From contig CABRGT010000002.1 of the NCBI GenBank assembly GCA_902470475.1, positions 1 to 64,000 of the forward strand: a stretch of DNA of 64,000 nt, given 5' to 3'. The notes beneath the pieces are model-generated. The model was not told the DNA's origin. It saw only the letters and a program-made list of their open reading frames with translations, and did not search any database. This document shows, piece by piece, positions 23,901 through 32,140 of this stretch. The position numbers were made by a program, and so were the translations under genes. Source of the stretch: an uncultured Porphyromonadaceae bacterium (GTDB taxonomy: Bacteria > Bacteroidota > Bacteroidia > Bacteroidales > Muribaculaceae). Positions within the stretch are counted from its first letter, which is position 1, and every line of letters begins with the position of its first letter.

Positions 23901-26452
23901 GTGGTCAGATAGAAAATATACACCGACTCCTTTTGAGGAACACCGAGTTTGAACGAAGTCTTGTCACCGGGCTTGATGGTCAGCGATGTGACGGGCATGA
24001 GCAACTTCTGAGTATCGGGGACGGTATTGCGAACGACAGAATATGTCGTTATATCAATTGTGTCGCCTACGACCTTTAGATCGTCGGATAGCTTGAATGC
24101 GAGTTTATATGCGGCCGCCGGATATGCAGAAAGGTCAATGTCAGCGCCAGTGGAATCAATACGACAGATGCCGCTTCCGATAGAATTACCGTCGCGGAGA
24201 AGGGTCCATCGAGCTGCCACTTCGAGCCTCTTGCCTGAACGCTCGGCATAAACCGGCATTGGGGTTTTGTCGTCGGTATTCCATAACGAAACTTCGGATT
24301 GTATAGCAACCACATCACTATTATAAAGATATGCATAATCATCTACCGTTTCACCCGATGGAGCGACTGCTCGCACATTTACCGTGTAGTCAGTCTTTGG
24401 TGTAAGCTCCGAAGATTTAACAGTAACGGTAAAATAGCCTTTCTCATCCGTAGTCGCTTCCAGGGTGGCGCTCTTTGCGTTATCAGTGTAGAAACGCCAC
24501 CACCACCAATAAATGAGAGGATCAAATCTGACAGTCACCTTGCCGCTGGCAATACCCATTCCGGACATTGTCATCAGACGGCCTGTCACGGTGCTCGAAC
24601 CGTCGCCATTCATCTCCACCTTAACGTCCGTAAGCTCAGTGTCGGCCGCTTTGAAGTCCGAAACCATAAAATTCTGTGTACACTGCCGAGGAAGCAGATG
24701 GGCGTATGAAGTCGACTTAAGTTCAAGATTGTAGTATCCGTTAAGACGGTCTGTAGGTATCTTAAAACTGCCTGCAACACGGCCATACTCGTCTGTGGTG
24801 AGGGTTACGCTGTCAACAATTTCGTAATGAGTATCGCGTAGACAAATATCGACCTCGATAGCCTGACAAATCTGCGCACGTCCGGTAGTCGTGTCGTAGC
24901 GGCCGAGCACCATTGACCATTCAACTTCCTCGCCGGGATGATAAATCGGACGGGAAAGAAAGAAACGTGCGTCGAGACCGTCAATATCCTTTTCCTCAGG
25001 ATAATAATAGACACCGCGCTCAGATCCAAAAGATATTTCATTCTTCCCCTTTTTAACAATCAGTACAGAATGAAGTCCTGTCTTTATCTTATCCTTGCGA
25101 AGCACGCCGCGCGCTATGCCATTATTATCGGTCCGACCGATAAAGAACATGCCTTCATTTTTATATGTATCATTATAAAGATTTACATCGGCATCCTTGA
25201 CAGGCGATCCGTCCGTCATTGATACAAGAGCTGTAGCGAAAACATTATTGAGTCGTACAACGAAAGGCGCATACGGAGTCGCTATAACGGTGACAAAACG
25301 ACCTAAGCCATCACCACTAATCATATCTTCAACGATAGGAGAAACAAGATAAATGCCCGGTTCCTTTATATTGAAATATACGGAATCGACGAGTAAAACA
25401 TCAGGCGTATCATTAATAATCTCCTTTTCGTCGATCTTATCTACATTATCTCTTCTAATGTACCTACGATCCTTAGGATCGTTAACTCTATATAATATAA
25501 CACCAACCCGATCGGCAAAACGCGAGACAACCTTTACTTTCAATGAATTCCCCGGGATTATGGAATTTCTGCATTCCACGGTTGCCTTTGGCAGCGTAAG
25601 GAACTCATAATATGACTGGAGGGCTGGGGTGACAATATTCACAGCTTCTGTGGAGAGATAATTCTTATAGGCTGCGATCAGATAATCCTTATCTGTGTTG
25701 TGTATAGTTAGCATATTAAGAAGATACCCACCTGTCAGTCCGGTAGGATATTTCTCGAAAGCTTCTCTAATCCGCTCAGGATTATCTTTGAGCCATACAG
25801 CCCACTGCGGAGTGCCGGCAGGTTCGCTCGCCATAGCTTCTTCAATAATTCTTTTCTCAAGATCAGAGTCATCTACATACGTCGCTATATCGGAACATAG
25901 CAGAAATATAAAATCCGAAAGTTTCGGATAGAATATCAAAGTGTTTTTATTTATTCTTATAACATCCTTGTATACAGCAAGATCAATATTTTTTGCCACC
26001 GAAACAACGCTCAAAGCATTATCTATAAGATCTTTGACAACGTGTCTGAACTGATCGCCGCTCCAGTCGGACGGATTCGCCGGAATAGGCTTTAATGGAG
26101 CGTCCACACGGTCAAATACATCTGACGAAAATGAATAAAACTCACAGAGCAGCTGTGCGCGGTAGAGGTCGAGGAGGGCGCGGGCGGCGGGATCGGGGGT
26201 GTCGGCAGCGGCGGAAGCAAGGAGATCGTTGACGGCGCCGATCGAGTCGTTGTCGACGGAAAACTTTGCCGCGGCAATCTGCATCACGGCGGCCATGCGC
26301 TCGACGGGCGACTTGCTGACTCGGAGCACGCTGTCTGCGTTGGAAATCACTGTCTGCGGGAAAGCGAAATCAGGCTCTTCGACCACGGAAACAGCCCGCG
26401 ACACCGAAGAGCCGATAAGTGCTACCAGCAGGGAAAGAATCAGTTTTCTCAT
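20978..26452 (-). CDS. Giant alpha-2-macroglobulin-like exported protein without thioester
   Basis: Bacterial A2M proteins trap proteases and are thought to protect the periplasm. This 1824-residue protein has a signal peptide (MRKLILSLLVALIGSSVSRA) and no lipobox. Macroglobulin-type beta domains fill about 280-1000, including YHPGEEVEWSMVLGRYD (about 500). An Ala/Pro-rich linker follows (about 1040-1085), then an A2M-type domain (about 1100-1180, FRPDMSFGPDGSATLTYTVPN), an alpha-toroid-like region (about 1280-1560) and a final beta domain. Where thioester members carry Cys-x-Glu-Gln, the equivalent part after YCANPVWDVVKALPSLYD reads SPRTAID, so the thioester appears lost. The N-terminal half is strikingly A+T-rich. 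Start and reading frame are intact throughout. Confidence 0.88.
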   Translation of the reverse strand: MRKLILSLLVALIGSSVSRAVSVVEEPDFAFPQTVISNADSVLRVSKSPVERMAAVMQIAAAKFSVDNDSIGAVNDLLASAAADTPDPAARALLDLYRAQLLCEFYSFSSDVFDRVDAPLKPIPANPSDWSGDQFRHVVKDLIDNALSVVSVAKNIDLAVYKDVIRINKNTLIFYPKLSDFIFLLCSDIATYVDDSDLEKRIIEEAMASEPAGTPQWAVWLKDNPERIREAFEKYPTGLTGGYLLNMLTIHNTDKDYLIAAYKNYLSTEAVNIVTPALQSYYEFLTLPKATVECRNSIIPGNSLKVKVVSRFADRVGVILYRVNDPKDRRYIRRDNVDKIDEKEIINDTPDVLLVDSVYFNIKEPGIYLVSPIVEDMISGDGLGRFVTVIATPYAPFVVRLNNVFATALVSMTDGSPVKDADVNLYNDTYKNEGMFFIGRTDNNGIARGVLRKDKIKTGLHSVLIVKKGKNEISFGSERGVYYYPEEKDIDGLDARFFLSRPIYHPGEEVEWSMVLGRYDTTTGRAQICQAIEVDICLRDTHYEIVDSVTLTTDEYGRVAGSFKIPTDRLNGYYNLELKSTSYAHLLPRQCTQNFMVSDFKAADTELTDVKVEMNGDGSSTVTGRLMTMSGMGIASGKVTVRFDPLIYWWWWRFYTDNAKSATLEATTDEKGYFTVTVKSSELTPKTDYTVNVRAVAPSGETVDDYAYLYNSDVVAIQSEVSLWNTDDKTPMPVYAERSGKRLEVAARWTLLRDGNSIGSGICRIDSTGADIDLSAYPAAAYKLAFKLSDDLKVVGDTIDITTYSVVRNTVPDTQKLLMPVTSLTIKPGDKTSFKLGVPQKESVYIFYLTTTDIEKIERKELKPGFHDIELPEFKAGRQMRIIVATLDDGSFIQRELSVNYENLSQLELKIESWRDRLIPNTAETISFKLSHLDGTPVRGGFVATMYNKALDELQQLFYPDSKDLFSRFSYYNNFDFSVTPFISQLNGEVVEAYKRKSTSFYAEKPEFSYNIYFQRYNHGRPFIVASFGQSQSYKMDTEMMAANGAVRPMTAMLRSANTADAVEAVEDEAVAEPKLAAGAPAPDPQAPADVYREGEVLQAFFRPDMSFGPDGSATLTYTVPNANGSWKFIATAWDRMAYCDTQVRTAVASKPVMVQPNAPRFLREGDSAEISVAVFNNTPDDGSVSCLIEIFDPNTGEIISSESSQFDVRAGASVIRPVSVTAPVGSQGVGLRAKATLGNYTDGEQNLIPVLPSGMTVIDSETFYLTDANPDFVSTVPASDGPADFTLQYCANPVWDVVKALPSLYDASPRTAIDAAYSIYSALTARGLSRRFPEINQAIGLWTANPADSALVSKLYKNEDLKLATLQQTPWMQAAASQTERMSQLSVTFDKAEINRTFDAAVEALGRLQRADGGFAWGSWSDRSSLWTTESVLMIIGRLNSWGFLTGTEKLDKIINRAFGYVDASVRDTDFSYALLMAYYPDRKPSTTGAQTVLHNTLQYAAANWRKASTAQKARWAVLLDGHDYGAVAKEIVASLRQFEVRSPQAGISFPSVNSVDTYATILQAFAMIDPVESELDAMRQWLVLRTQVSDDLMACDRRSLISAILSTGSRWTGLRAAKAPVTVGGAPLEIDRVEAVTGAFSVRLPAEDAGKGIRVSRPAGSGLSYGSLTSVYSKPLDQVEPRGSSEISIAKRFLVERDGQWVETTSVSVGELVRVQLKIQTSRDMEYLTVIDQRPAAFEPVDQVPGYVYSGGTAFYRENNDAATNLFIGYLPRGTYYITYDMNVSVAGSFASGPATVQSQYAPELNARSGSSRISVRTFGTR

Positions 26453-26516
26453 ATGGTATGATGTATAGTTATGTTCTTGTCTGTTTAGACTGATTTGTGC
26501 TGCAAAGGTTTACTAC

Positions 26517-26942
26517 CTAACTCTGGCGGATGGTAGCGGATCCGATGTCGTAGGTGACGGTGGTGTCGAGCATGGTGAGCGTGTAGGTGCGCGGAGTGCG
26601 CGTCATGACGAAGCACTCGTTGAGCATCGAGCCGCTCGAAAGATAGGCGTACAGCTTGTCCGGAAGGCAGTTGAAAAGCAGATTTTCGGGAAGAGGCAGG
26701 CCGTTGCCGTTGATGGATGTCCATTCATAGTCGGCATTGAACAGTAGCGTCGGGCCGTTCTTGATGACGACCTCGTAGGTCGAGGCATCGGGCTGGGTGT
26801 AGCTCGCTACGTCGGGATTGGGCCAGTACTGGCTGACGAACCGCGCGATAGGCGACGGCAGTTCCTTATAGTTGTCGCTGCCCTGGCAGGCTGCCATGAG
26901 CGCGGCAAAGAGAAGCAGAAGTGTACAGATCTTTGTTTTCAT
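26517..26942 (-). CDS. PepSY-like (DUF2874-type) lipoprotein
   Basis: This 141-residue protein has a lipoprotein signal (MKTKICTLLLLFAALMAAC, Cys19). Its beta-rich body resembles the PepSY-like/DUF2874 fold often noted as BLIP-like, with a recurrent pattern of YEVVIKNGPTLLFNADYEW (about 53-71). The family is widely spread in gut Bacteroidota, with no settled role; protease-inhibitor-like function is only suggested by fold. The gene is 64 bases ahead of the A2M gene with no terminator between, so the two may share a transcript. Confidence 0.75.
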   Translation of the reverse strand: MKTKICTLLLLFAALMAACQGSDNYKELPSPIARFVSQYWPNPDVASYTQPDASTYEVVIKNGPTLLFNADYEWTSINGNGLPLPENLLFNCLPDKLYAYLSSGSMLNECFVMTRTPRTYTLTMLDTTVTYDIGSATIRQS

Positions 26943-26975
26943 ACGATTTAAACACGCACGGCGGCTGTTTTGTTG

Positions 26976-27014
26976 AAAAACTTACGACCCGGGTCCGCAA
27001 CAGATCCGGGTCGT
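26976..27014 (-). terminator. Intrinsic terminator of htpG
   Basis: Minus-strand TACGACCCGGATC (27014-27002 region) pairs with GACCCGGGTCGTA (26995-26984), with one mismatch, and is followed by five T residues (26980-26976). It lies 24 bases past the htpG stop codon. Confidence 0.85.
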
Positions 27015-27037
27015 AGGTTGTCACATTATATTATTGA

Positions 27038-29080
27038 TCAGAGCAGCGATACCGAACGGCTGATGAACTCGCTCAGGTCTTTGCCGCGAAGCAGGCCGTT
27101 GCCGAGCAGGGCCAGGTCGATGAGCTGGCGCACCACGGGCTGAGTGGCGGCATATTCCTTGATGAGTTCTTCCTGGCGGTCGCGTGACTTGCCGACGGCA
27201 GCCTGGAGGTCGGCGGTCTGCTGCGCCTGTTCGGCGTCGGGCTTGCCGTCTTTCTCGGCCTTGCGGATTTCCTCGATGCGTGCGTTGTCGGCCTCGACCT
27301 GATCCTCAAGTGGTTTGATCTGATCGGCGAGCGCGGCGGTGGCGGCGTCGCGGATCTTGCCGATAAGCGGAGCCGAAGTGTTGACGACCAGTGTGTAGCT
27401 GTCGGGCAGGTCGCCGTAGAAGTTCATGCCGGGCTGAAGGGCAGCCATGTCCTTCATGCGGCGCATGTACTCGTTCTGGGTGATGACGATGGGCTGGTCG
27501 GCCGGATCGAGGGCTTCGAACGACACGACGAACATGGCCTTGTCGACCTGCGGGGTCTGCGAGCTGAAGAGCGTCGTCAGTATGTTGCGCTGGGTTGCAG
27601 TGAGGTCGACGGTACGTCCGTTGTCCTTGGGGATGAGCTTGTCGACCACATCGGAGTCGACGCGCACCAGGCGGGTCTTCTCGAACTTCTGTTCGAGCAG
27701 GGCCACAAAGTGGCTGTCGAGCTGGCCGTCCATTAGCAGGACGTTGTAGCCCCGGTTGTTAGCGGCCTTGATGTAGTTGTACTGCGCGGTCGGATCTGTG
27801 GCGTAGAGGTAGACGATGTTGCCGTCCTTGTCGGTCTGGTTGGGTTCGACAAGTGTCTTGTATTCCTCGGCAGTGAAGAACTTGCGGTCGGTGTCCTCGA
27901 GCAGGAGGAACTTCATGGCGGCGTCGCAGAACTTTTCGTCGGTGAGCATGCCGTATTCGATGAAGATCTTGATGTCGGGCCACTTTTCCTCGAAGTTCTT
28001 GCGGTCGTCCTTGAAAAGGTCTTCCAGGCGCTGCGACACTTTCTTGGTGATATAGCCGGAGATCTTCTTCACTGCGGTGTCGCTCTGCAGGTACGAGCGC
28101 GAGACGTTCAGCGGGATGTCGGGCGAGTCGATGACACCCTGGAGGAGCATCATGAAGTCGGGCACGACGCCCTCGACGGAGTCGGTGACGTAGACCTGAT
28201 TGCAATAGAGCTGGATGCGGTTCTTGGTAACCTCGAAGTTGTTCTTGATCTTCGGGAAGTAGAGGATGCCGGTGAGGGTGAAGGGATAGTCGACATTGAG
28301 GTGGATCCAGAACAGCGGATCGTCCTGTCCGGGATACAGCTCGCGGTAGAAGTTGCGGTAGTCCTCGTCGGTAAGCTCGGCGGGTTTCTTCATCCACTGC
28401 GGCTCGGTGGCGTTGATCACCTTATCCTTGTCCGTATCGACCATCTTGCCGTCCTTCCATTCCTGTTCCTTGCCGGAGATGACGGGCACGGGCAGGAAGC
28501 GGCAGTACTTCTTCAGCAGCGAGTCGATGCGGGCCTGGTCGAGGAATTCCTTGCTCTCGTCGTCGATGTAGAGCACGATGTCGGTGCCGCGGGCTGTCTT
28601 GTCGCCCTTCTCCATGGTGAATTCAGGCGAGCCGTCGCACGACCAGATCACAGGCTCGGCGCCCTCCTTGTAGCTCAGCGAGCGGATCTCGACCTTTTTG
28701 GCTACCATGAATGCCGAGTAGAAGCCGAGGCCGAAGTGGCCGATGATACCGTTGGCGGTATCCTTGTACTTCTCGAGGAATTCCTCGGCTCCCGAGAATG
28801 CGATCTGGTTGATATACTTCTCGATGTCGGCGGCGTCCATGCCGATGCCACGGTCGCTGACAGTGAGCGTGCCGGCTTCCTTGTCGACTGTCACGCGCAC
28901 GTCGAGCTCGCCGAGGTCGCCCTTATACTCGCCGAACGAAGCCAGGGTCTTGAGTTTCTGGGTGGCGTCGATAGCGTTGGAGACCAGTTCGCGCAGAAAG
29001 ATCTCGTGGTCACTGTATAAGAATTTCTTAATGACGGGGAAAATGTTTTCGGTCGTTACCCCGATAGTTCCTTTTGCCAT
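27038..29080 (-). CDS. htpG: Hsp90 chaperone HtpG
   Basis: The ATP-dependent chaperone HtpG (680 aa) has a GHKL ATPase domain: LRELVSNAIDA (Glu/Asn site near 29-39), DRGIGMD (75-81) and GIIGHFGLGFYSAFM (about 110-125). Middle and C-terminal dimer domains follow. A coiled-coil insertion rich in Glu/Lys/Gln (about 590-640, QVEADNARIEEIRKAEKDGK) occurs before the end, as in other Bacteroidota HtpG. All key motifs are intact. It is monocistronic, with its own terminator. Confidence 0.97.
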   Translation of the reverse strand: MAKGTIGVTTENIFPVIKKFLYSDHEIFLRELVSNAIDATQKLKTLASFGEYKGDLGELDVRVTVDKEAGTLTVSDRGIGMDAADIEKYINQIAFSGAEEFLEKYKDTANGIIGHFGLGFYSAFMVAKKVEIRSLSYKEGAEPVIWSCDGSPEFTMEKGDKTARGTDIVLYIDDESKEFLDQARIDSLLKKYCRFLPVPVISGKEQEWKDGKMVDTDKDKVINATEPQWMKKPAELTDEDYRNFYRELYPGQDDPLFWIHLNVDYPFTLTGILYFPKIKNNFEVTKNRIQLYCNQVYVTDSVEGVVPDFMMLLQGVIDSPDIPLNVSRSYLQSDTAVKKISGYITKKVSQRLEDLFKDDRKNFEEKWPDIKIFIEYGMLTDEKFCDAAMKFLLLEDTDRKFFTAEEYKTLVEPNQTDKDGNIVYLYATDPTAQYNYIKAANNRGYNVLLMDGQLDSHFVALLEQKFEKTRLVRVDSDVVDKLIPKDNGRTVDLTATQRNILTTLFSSQTPQVDKAMFVVSFEALDPADQPIVITQNEYMRRMKDMAALQPGMNFYGDLPDSYTLVVNTSAPLIGKIRDAATAALADQIKPLEDQVEADNARIEEIRKAEKDGKPDAEQAQQTADLQAAVGKSRDRQEELIKEYAATQPVVRQLIDLALLGNGLLRGKDLSEFISRSVSLL

Positions 29081-29152
29081 AATATTTATATGCCTTTTAT
29101 GTTGTTTGTTTCGTTACTTTTCAATACACAAAGCAAAACAAATGCCATGACA

Positions 29153-29160
29153 CAAATATA
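29153..29160 (-). promoter_or_regulatory. Candidate -7 box of htpG
   Basis: On the minus strand TATATTTG matches the -7 consensus 73 bases upstream of the htpG start. No clear -33 element is present, so a heat-shock or alternative promoter is possible. Confidence 0.45.
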
Positions 29161-29225
29161 TGCCATAATTTCACTTTTAAACTTTTTTAACTGACATAAG
29201 CACCCCCGATGTGTTAAAAAATCAT

Positions 29226-29257
29226 TAAATTTGCAACCGCGTAAAGTATCATACTTA
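29226..29257 (+). promoter_or_regulatory. -7 box and shared leader motif, first SusE/F-like gene
   Basis: TAAATTTG at 29226-29233 is a perfect -7 box. Downstream, TATCATACTTA (29247-29257) is repeated exactly in the leader of the paralogue at 30670-30680, at a similar distance from the ATG (37 against 42 bases). No -33 TTG is visible. Confidence 0.55.
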
Positions 29258-29283
29258 TTTACTAATTCTAATACCGATTATTA

Positions 29284-30522
29284 ATGAAGAAATTTTACCT
29301 GCTTCTTTGTGCCATGTTCGTAGCCATGGCAGCAAATGCCGCTGACTTCTATGTCATCGGCGGCTTCAACGGATGGGCTCTGTCCGACCCGACATGCAAA
29401 TTCACGGCCGCCGGCGACGGCACCTATGTGCTGGACTATAACGGCACGCTGACCAGCGGCTTCAAGATCAACGACGGCACCTGGAGCAACGACGCCTGCA
29501 ACTTCGGCGGCACAGCCGTACTCGTCCCGGGCGAGACGTACAAGCTCACCGCGGCCGGCAATTCGGGCAACATCCCTCTGAAAGAAAATATCGAGAACCC
29601 GCATATGGTGCTCAACCCCACCGCCAAGACTCTAGTCGTAACCGGCAACTCGGTGGAGGCAAAAAATGTTTATGCGATCCACGGCCTGATATTCGGCACA
29701 GAATGGACCACCAAGAACATGACCGAAAATGCCGGCAAGTGGGAACTCACGGCCGAGTGCGTGGCCGGCGAATTCGGCATCATGCAGCGCGACGAATCGA
29801 CCGGCTCTCAGACAGGATGGTTCTCAAGCGCCCAGCCGACAGCAATCAACGAAAGCAACCTGGGCCAGGCGCTGCCGGTGGCACAGGACGGAGCTAACAA
29901 CTGGACGCTTGCCGTAGGCGGCAACTTCACATTCGTGTTCGACTCAGAAGCCAAGACCCTCACGGTCACCTCCAACGGCGAAATCGTCATTCCGGTGGTG
30001 GGTGTGCCCGACGACCTCTACATTGTAGGCAACATCGGCTCCGACGAGGAGACACAGTGGTCGATCTCTGATCCCCTGCTGATGGACAAGGAGGAGAACA
30101 CGTTCACAGCCAAAAATGTTGAGTTCGCAGCTCCCGCCGAAGCAGAATCGGCATACTTCACGTTCATCACCATACCCGGTGCCGACTGGGACGGTGTAAA
30201 CCAGGGCGACCGCTTCGGAGCCGAGACCGACGGAGCCGAAATCACAGCCGGCGTTCCCGCCACCGTGAAGGCATATCCCGCCAACGTCAGCGCATCGGGC
30301 GCTCTGTCGTGGAAAGTAGCTCCGGGCATCTACAATGTGGAAGTCGATTTCAAGACCATGACCGTGACCCTCACTCCGGCAGCAGGCATCAGCGACATCG
30401 ACAGCGCCGACACCGCCAAAGCCGTCTACTACAACCTGCAGGGCATCGAGGTGGCCAACCCCGCCGCCGGTCTCTACATTGAAGTCCGCGGCCGCGAGGT
30501 AAGAAAAGTCAACATACGTTAA
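29284..30522 (+). CDS. SusE/SusF-like secreted carbohydrate-binding protein with YYNLQG tail
   Basis: This 412-residue protein has a signal peptide (MKKFYLLLCAMFVAMAANA) and no lipobox. It continues as three beta-sandwich modules (about 20-105, 115-230, 240-370). The opening YVIGGFNGWALSD and the repeat DDLYIVGNIG resemble SusE/SusF carbohydrate-binding domains. The tail (YYNLQGIEVANPAAGLYIEVRGREVRKV, here split into YYNLQG ... VRKV) closely matches two other proteins in the window. Polysaccharide binding at the surface is inferred. No SusC/SusD pair is present. The tandem paralogue starts 189 bases downstream. Confidence 0.8.
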   Translation: MKKFYLLLCAMFVAMAANAADFYVIGGFNGWALSDPTCKFTAAGDGTYVLDYNGTLTSGFKINDGTWSNDACNFGGTAVLVPGETYKLTAAGNSGNIPLKENIENPHMVLNPTAKTLVVTGNSVEAKNVYAIHGLIFGTEWTTKNMTENAGKWELTAECVAGEFGIMQRDESTGSQTGWFSSAQPTAINESNLGQALPVAQDGANNWTLAVGGNFTFVFDSEAKTLTVTSNGEIVIPVVGVPDDLYIVGNIGSDEETQWSISDPLLMDKEENTFTAKNVEFAAPAEAESAYFTFITIPGADWDGVNQGDRFGAETDGAEITAGVPATVKAYPANVSASGALSWKVAPGIYNVEVDFKTMTVTLTPAAGISDIDSADTAKAVYYNLQGIEVANPAAGLYIEVRGREVRKVNIR

Positions 30523-30529
30523 AATAATC

Positions 30530-30575
30530 ATTGCGGGGCGCAAATTGCCATGCGTCCCGCAATATTTCAGTTATT
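30530..30575 (+). terminator. Hairpin terminator after the first SusE/F-like gene
   Basis: ATTGCGGGGCGCA (30530-30542) pairs with TGCGTCCCGCAAT (30551-30563), with one wobble pair and an 8-base loop. Only a weak T-rich tract (ATTTCAGTTATTTT) follows, so termination may be partial. Confidence 0.65.
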
Positions 30576-30612
30576 TTAACTTAAATTCACACCAAAATTC
30601 AGCAAAATTCGC

Positions 30613-30680
30613 TAATTTTGTACGTCAGAGAAAAAATCATCAAGATGAGCCCGCGAGGACTCAGAACGTTATCATACTTA
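30613..30680 (+). promoter_or_regulatory. -7 box and shared leader motif, second SusE/F-like gene
   Basis: TAATTTTG at 30613-30620 matches the -7 consensus about 90 bases before the start. The leader carries TATCATACTTA at 30670-30680, identical to the first paralogue's leader. No -33 TTG is visible. Confidence 0.5.
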
Positions 30681-30711
30681 ACTAACCAAATAAATTAACC
30701 TTAAAGAAACT

Positions 30712-31968
30712 ATGAAGAAAATTTACTTCCTGCTGTGCGCATTATTGTGCACAATGGCAGCCAGCGCCGCGGATTACTACCTCGTCGGTAACTTCAACAA
30801 ATGGGCATTAGCCGACGCAAATGCCAAATTCACCGACAATGGCGACGGCACCTATGTGCTGGACTTTAACAACACGCTTATCAGCGGCTTCAAGATCAAC
30901 GACGGCACTTGGGACAATGGGAACGCCAACTGGGGAACAAATGGTTCAGAACTTGTCATAGGCGAGACTTATAACCTCAACAGAGATAAAAATTCCGATA
31001 ATATTACGATTGCCCAAAGTATCGAAAAGCCCCATATAGTATTCAACCCGTCAGAAAACACTCTTCTGATTACAGGCAAAGAAGCCCAGTCCGTCATCAC
31101 ATATGCCATTCACGGTCAAATCGTTCCCGGTAATCAAGACTGGAACGACAAGGACCTCACTGAAAATGAAGGCGCATGGACCGCTACGTTCGAATGCAAC
31201 GCCGGCAACTTCGGTATCAAAAAGCTTAACAACGGCAACCAGATATCATGGATCAGCGCCGACGGCAATGCTGCCGTAGTACTGAATCAACCTATGCCGG
31301 CCAAAGAAAATGACAACAACTGGTCTCTGAGCGAAGCCGGTGAGTACACTTTCAGCTTCAATCCGAAAGCAATGACCCTGACAGTAACCAAAGTCGGCGA
31401 TGAGGATCCCGATCCTGTCGTAGAATATCCCGAAAACCTCTATGTGCTGGGCAATATTGCCGGCGGCTGGTGGAACACGATGAACGGTGTGAAATTCAAC
31501 AAAAACGAGGACAACATCTACCAGGCCGACAATGTTAATATCGAAGATTCCGGTGACGGATTCGGATATTTCTCGCTTGTGAGCAAACTTGCCGCTGACA
31601 ACACAGGCTCAGACCATGGCTGGAACGAAGTGAACGGCTCGCACCGCTACGGCGCTCCGGCCGAGGATACCCCGCTCTCGACCGGTGTCGCAGCCACGAT
31701 GGTAAAATCCCCCGCCAATGTAAGCGCATCGTCGGCAAAATCGTGGAAAGTAGCTCCGGGTACATACAACATGGTAGCAAAATTCGACAACAATGAACCT
31801 ACCATCTACATTGCCGATCCCTCGGGCGTAGAGGACATCGAAAGCGCTGACAACGATGCCACGCCGGTTTACTACAACCTGCAGGGTGTACAGGTAGAGA
31901 ATCCTTCGACCGGTCTCTACATCGAAGTGCGCGGCGCTTCGGTACGCAAAGTTCAGATCCTCCGATAA
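30712..31968 (+). CDS. SusE/SusF-like secreted protein, tandem paralogue
   Basis: This 418-residue paralogue of the preceding gene has a signal peptide (MKKIYFLLCALLCTMAASA), modules beginning YLVGNFNKWALAD and NLYVLGNIAGGWW, and the tail YYNLQGVQVENPSTGLYIEV ending VRKVQILR. It is A+T-richer than its neighbour, and module two differs most. Yet the first module shares two DNA blocks of 25 and 26 identical bases with the other gene (29413-29437 with 30841-30865; 29455-29480 with 30883-30908). The role is probably binding of a different glycan at the surface. A strong terminator follows. Confidence 0.8.
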   Translation: MKKIYFLLCALLCTMAASAADYYLVGNFNKWALADANAKFTDNGDGTYVLDFNNTLISGFKINDGTWDNGNANWGTNGSELVIGETYNLNRDKNSDNITIAQSIEKPHIVFNPSENTLLITGKEAQSVITYAIHGQIVPGNQDWNDKDLTENEGAWTATFECNAGNFGIKKLNNGNQISWISADGNAAVVLNQPMPAKENDNNWSLSEAGEYTFSFNPKAMTLTVTKVGDEDPDPVVEYPENLYVLGNIAGGWWNTMNGVKFNKNEDNIYQADNVNIEDSGDGFGYFSLVSKLAADNTGSDHGWNEVNGSHRYGAPAEDTPLSTGVAATMVKSPANVSASSAKSWKVAPGTYNMVAKFDNNEPTIYIADPSGVEDIESADNDATPVYYNLQGVQVENPSTGLYIEVRGASVRKVQILR

Positions 31969-31988
31969 TCAGAATTCAATTATCCATG

Positions 31989-32020
31989 AAGCAGGCTGCG
32001 CACGGTGCGCAGCCTGCTTT
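31989..32020 (+). terminator. Intrinsic terminator after the second SusE/F-like gene
   Basis: AAGCAGGCTGCGC (31989-32001) pairs with GCGCAGCCTGCTT (32007-32019) around a 5-base loop, giving a very stable stem. It is followed by a single further T and then GC, so the T-run is short. Confidence 0.75.
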
Positions 32021-32071
32021 GCTATAAGGGGATCGATATGGAGTGAAGACGAAGTCCTTTCTCCGGTTATC

Positions 32072-32107
32072 GGAGCGAAGACGCGACATCTTCGCTCCTT
32101 TTATTTT
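32072..32107 (+). terminator. Second tandem intrinsic terminator
   Basis: GGAGCGAAGA (32072-32081) pairs perfectly with TCTTCGCTCC (32089-32098), followed by TTTTATTTT (32099-32107). The T-run also supplies the -33 element of the esterase promoter. Confidence 0.85.
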
Positions 32108-32135
32108 GATGAATCGCAAAAATTCGCTAACTTCG
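32104..32135 (+). promoter_or_regulatory. Promoter of the esterase gene, abutting its start codon
   Basis: TTTTG (32104-32108), 19 bases, then TAACTTCG (32128-32135; one mismatch to TAnnTTTG). The ATG is only 5 bases beyond, so the transcript should begin at or within one or two bases of the start codon. Confidence 0.65.
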
Positions 32136-32140
32136 CGTCC

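Noticed and set aside
23340..26130. Mobile element or phage insertion explaining the A+T-rich block
   Set aside because: The A2M reading frame runs through without interruption, and there are no terminal repeats, transposase or integrase.
29284..31968. Complete polysaccharide utilisation locus around the SusE/F-like genes
   Set aside because: No SusC, SusD, glycoside hydrolase or hybrid regulator is encoded beside them; only a CE1-type esterase follows.
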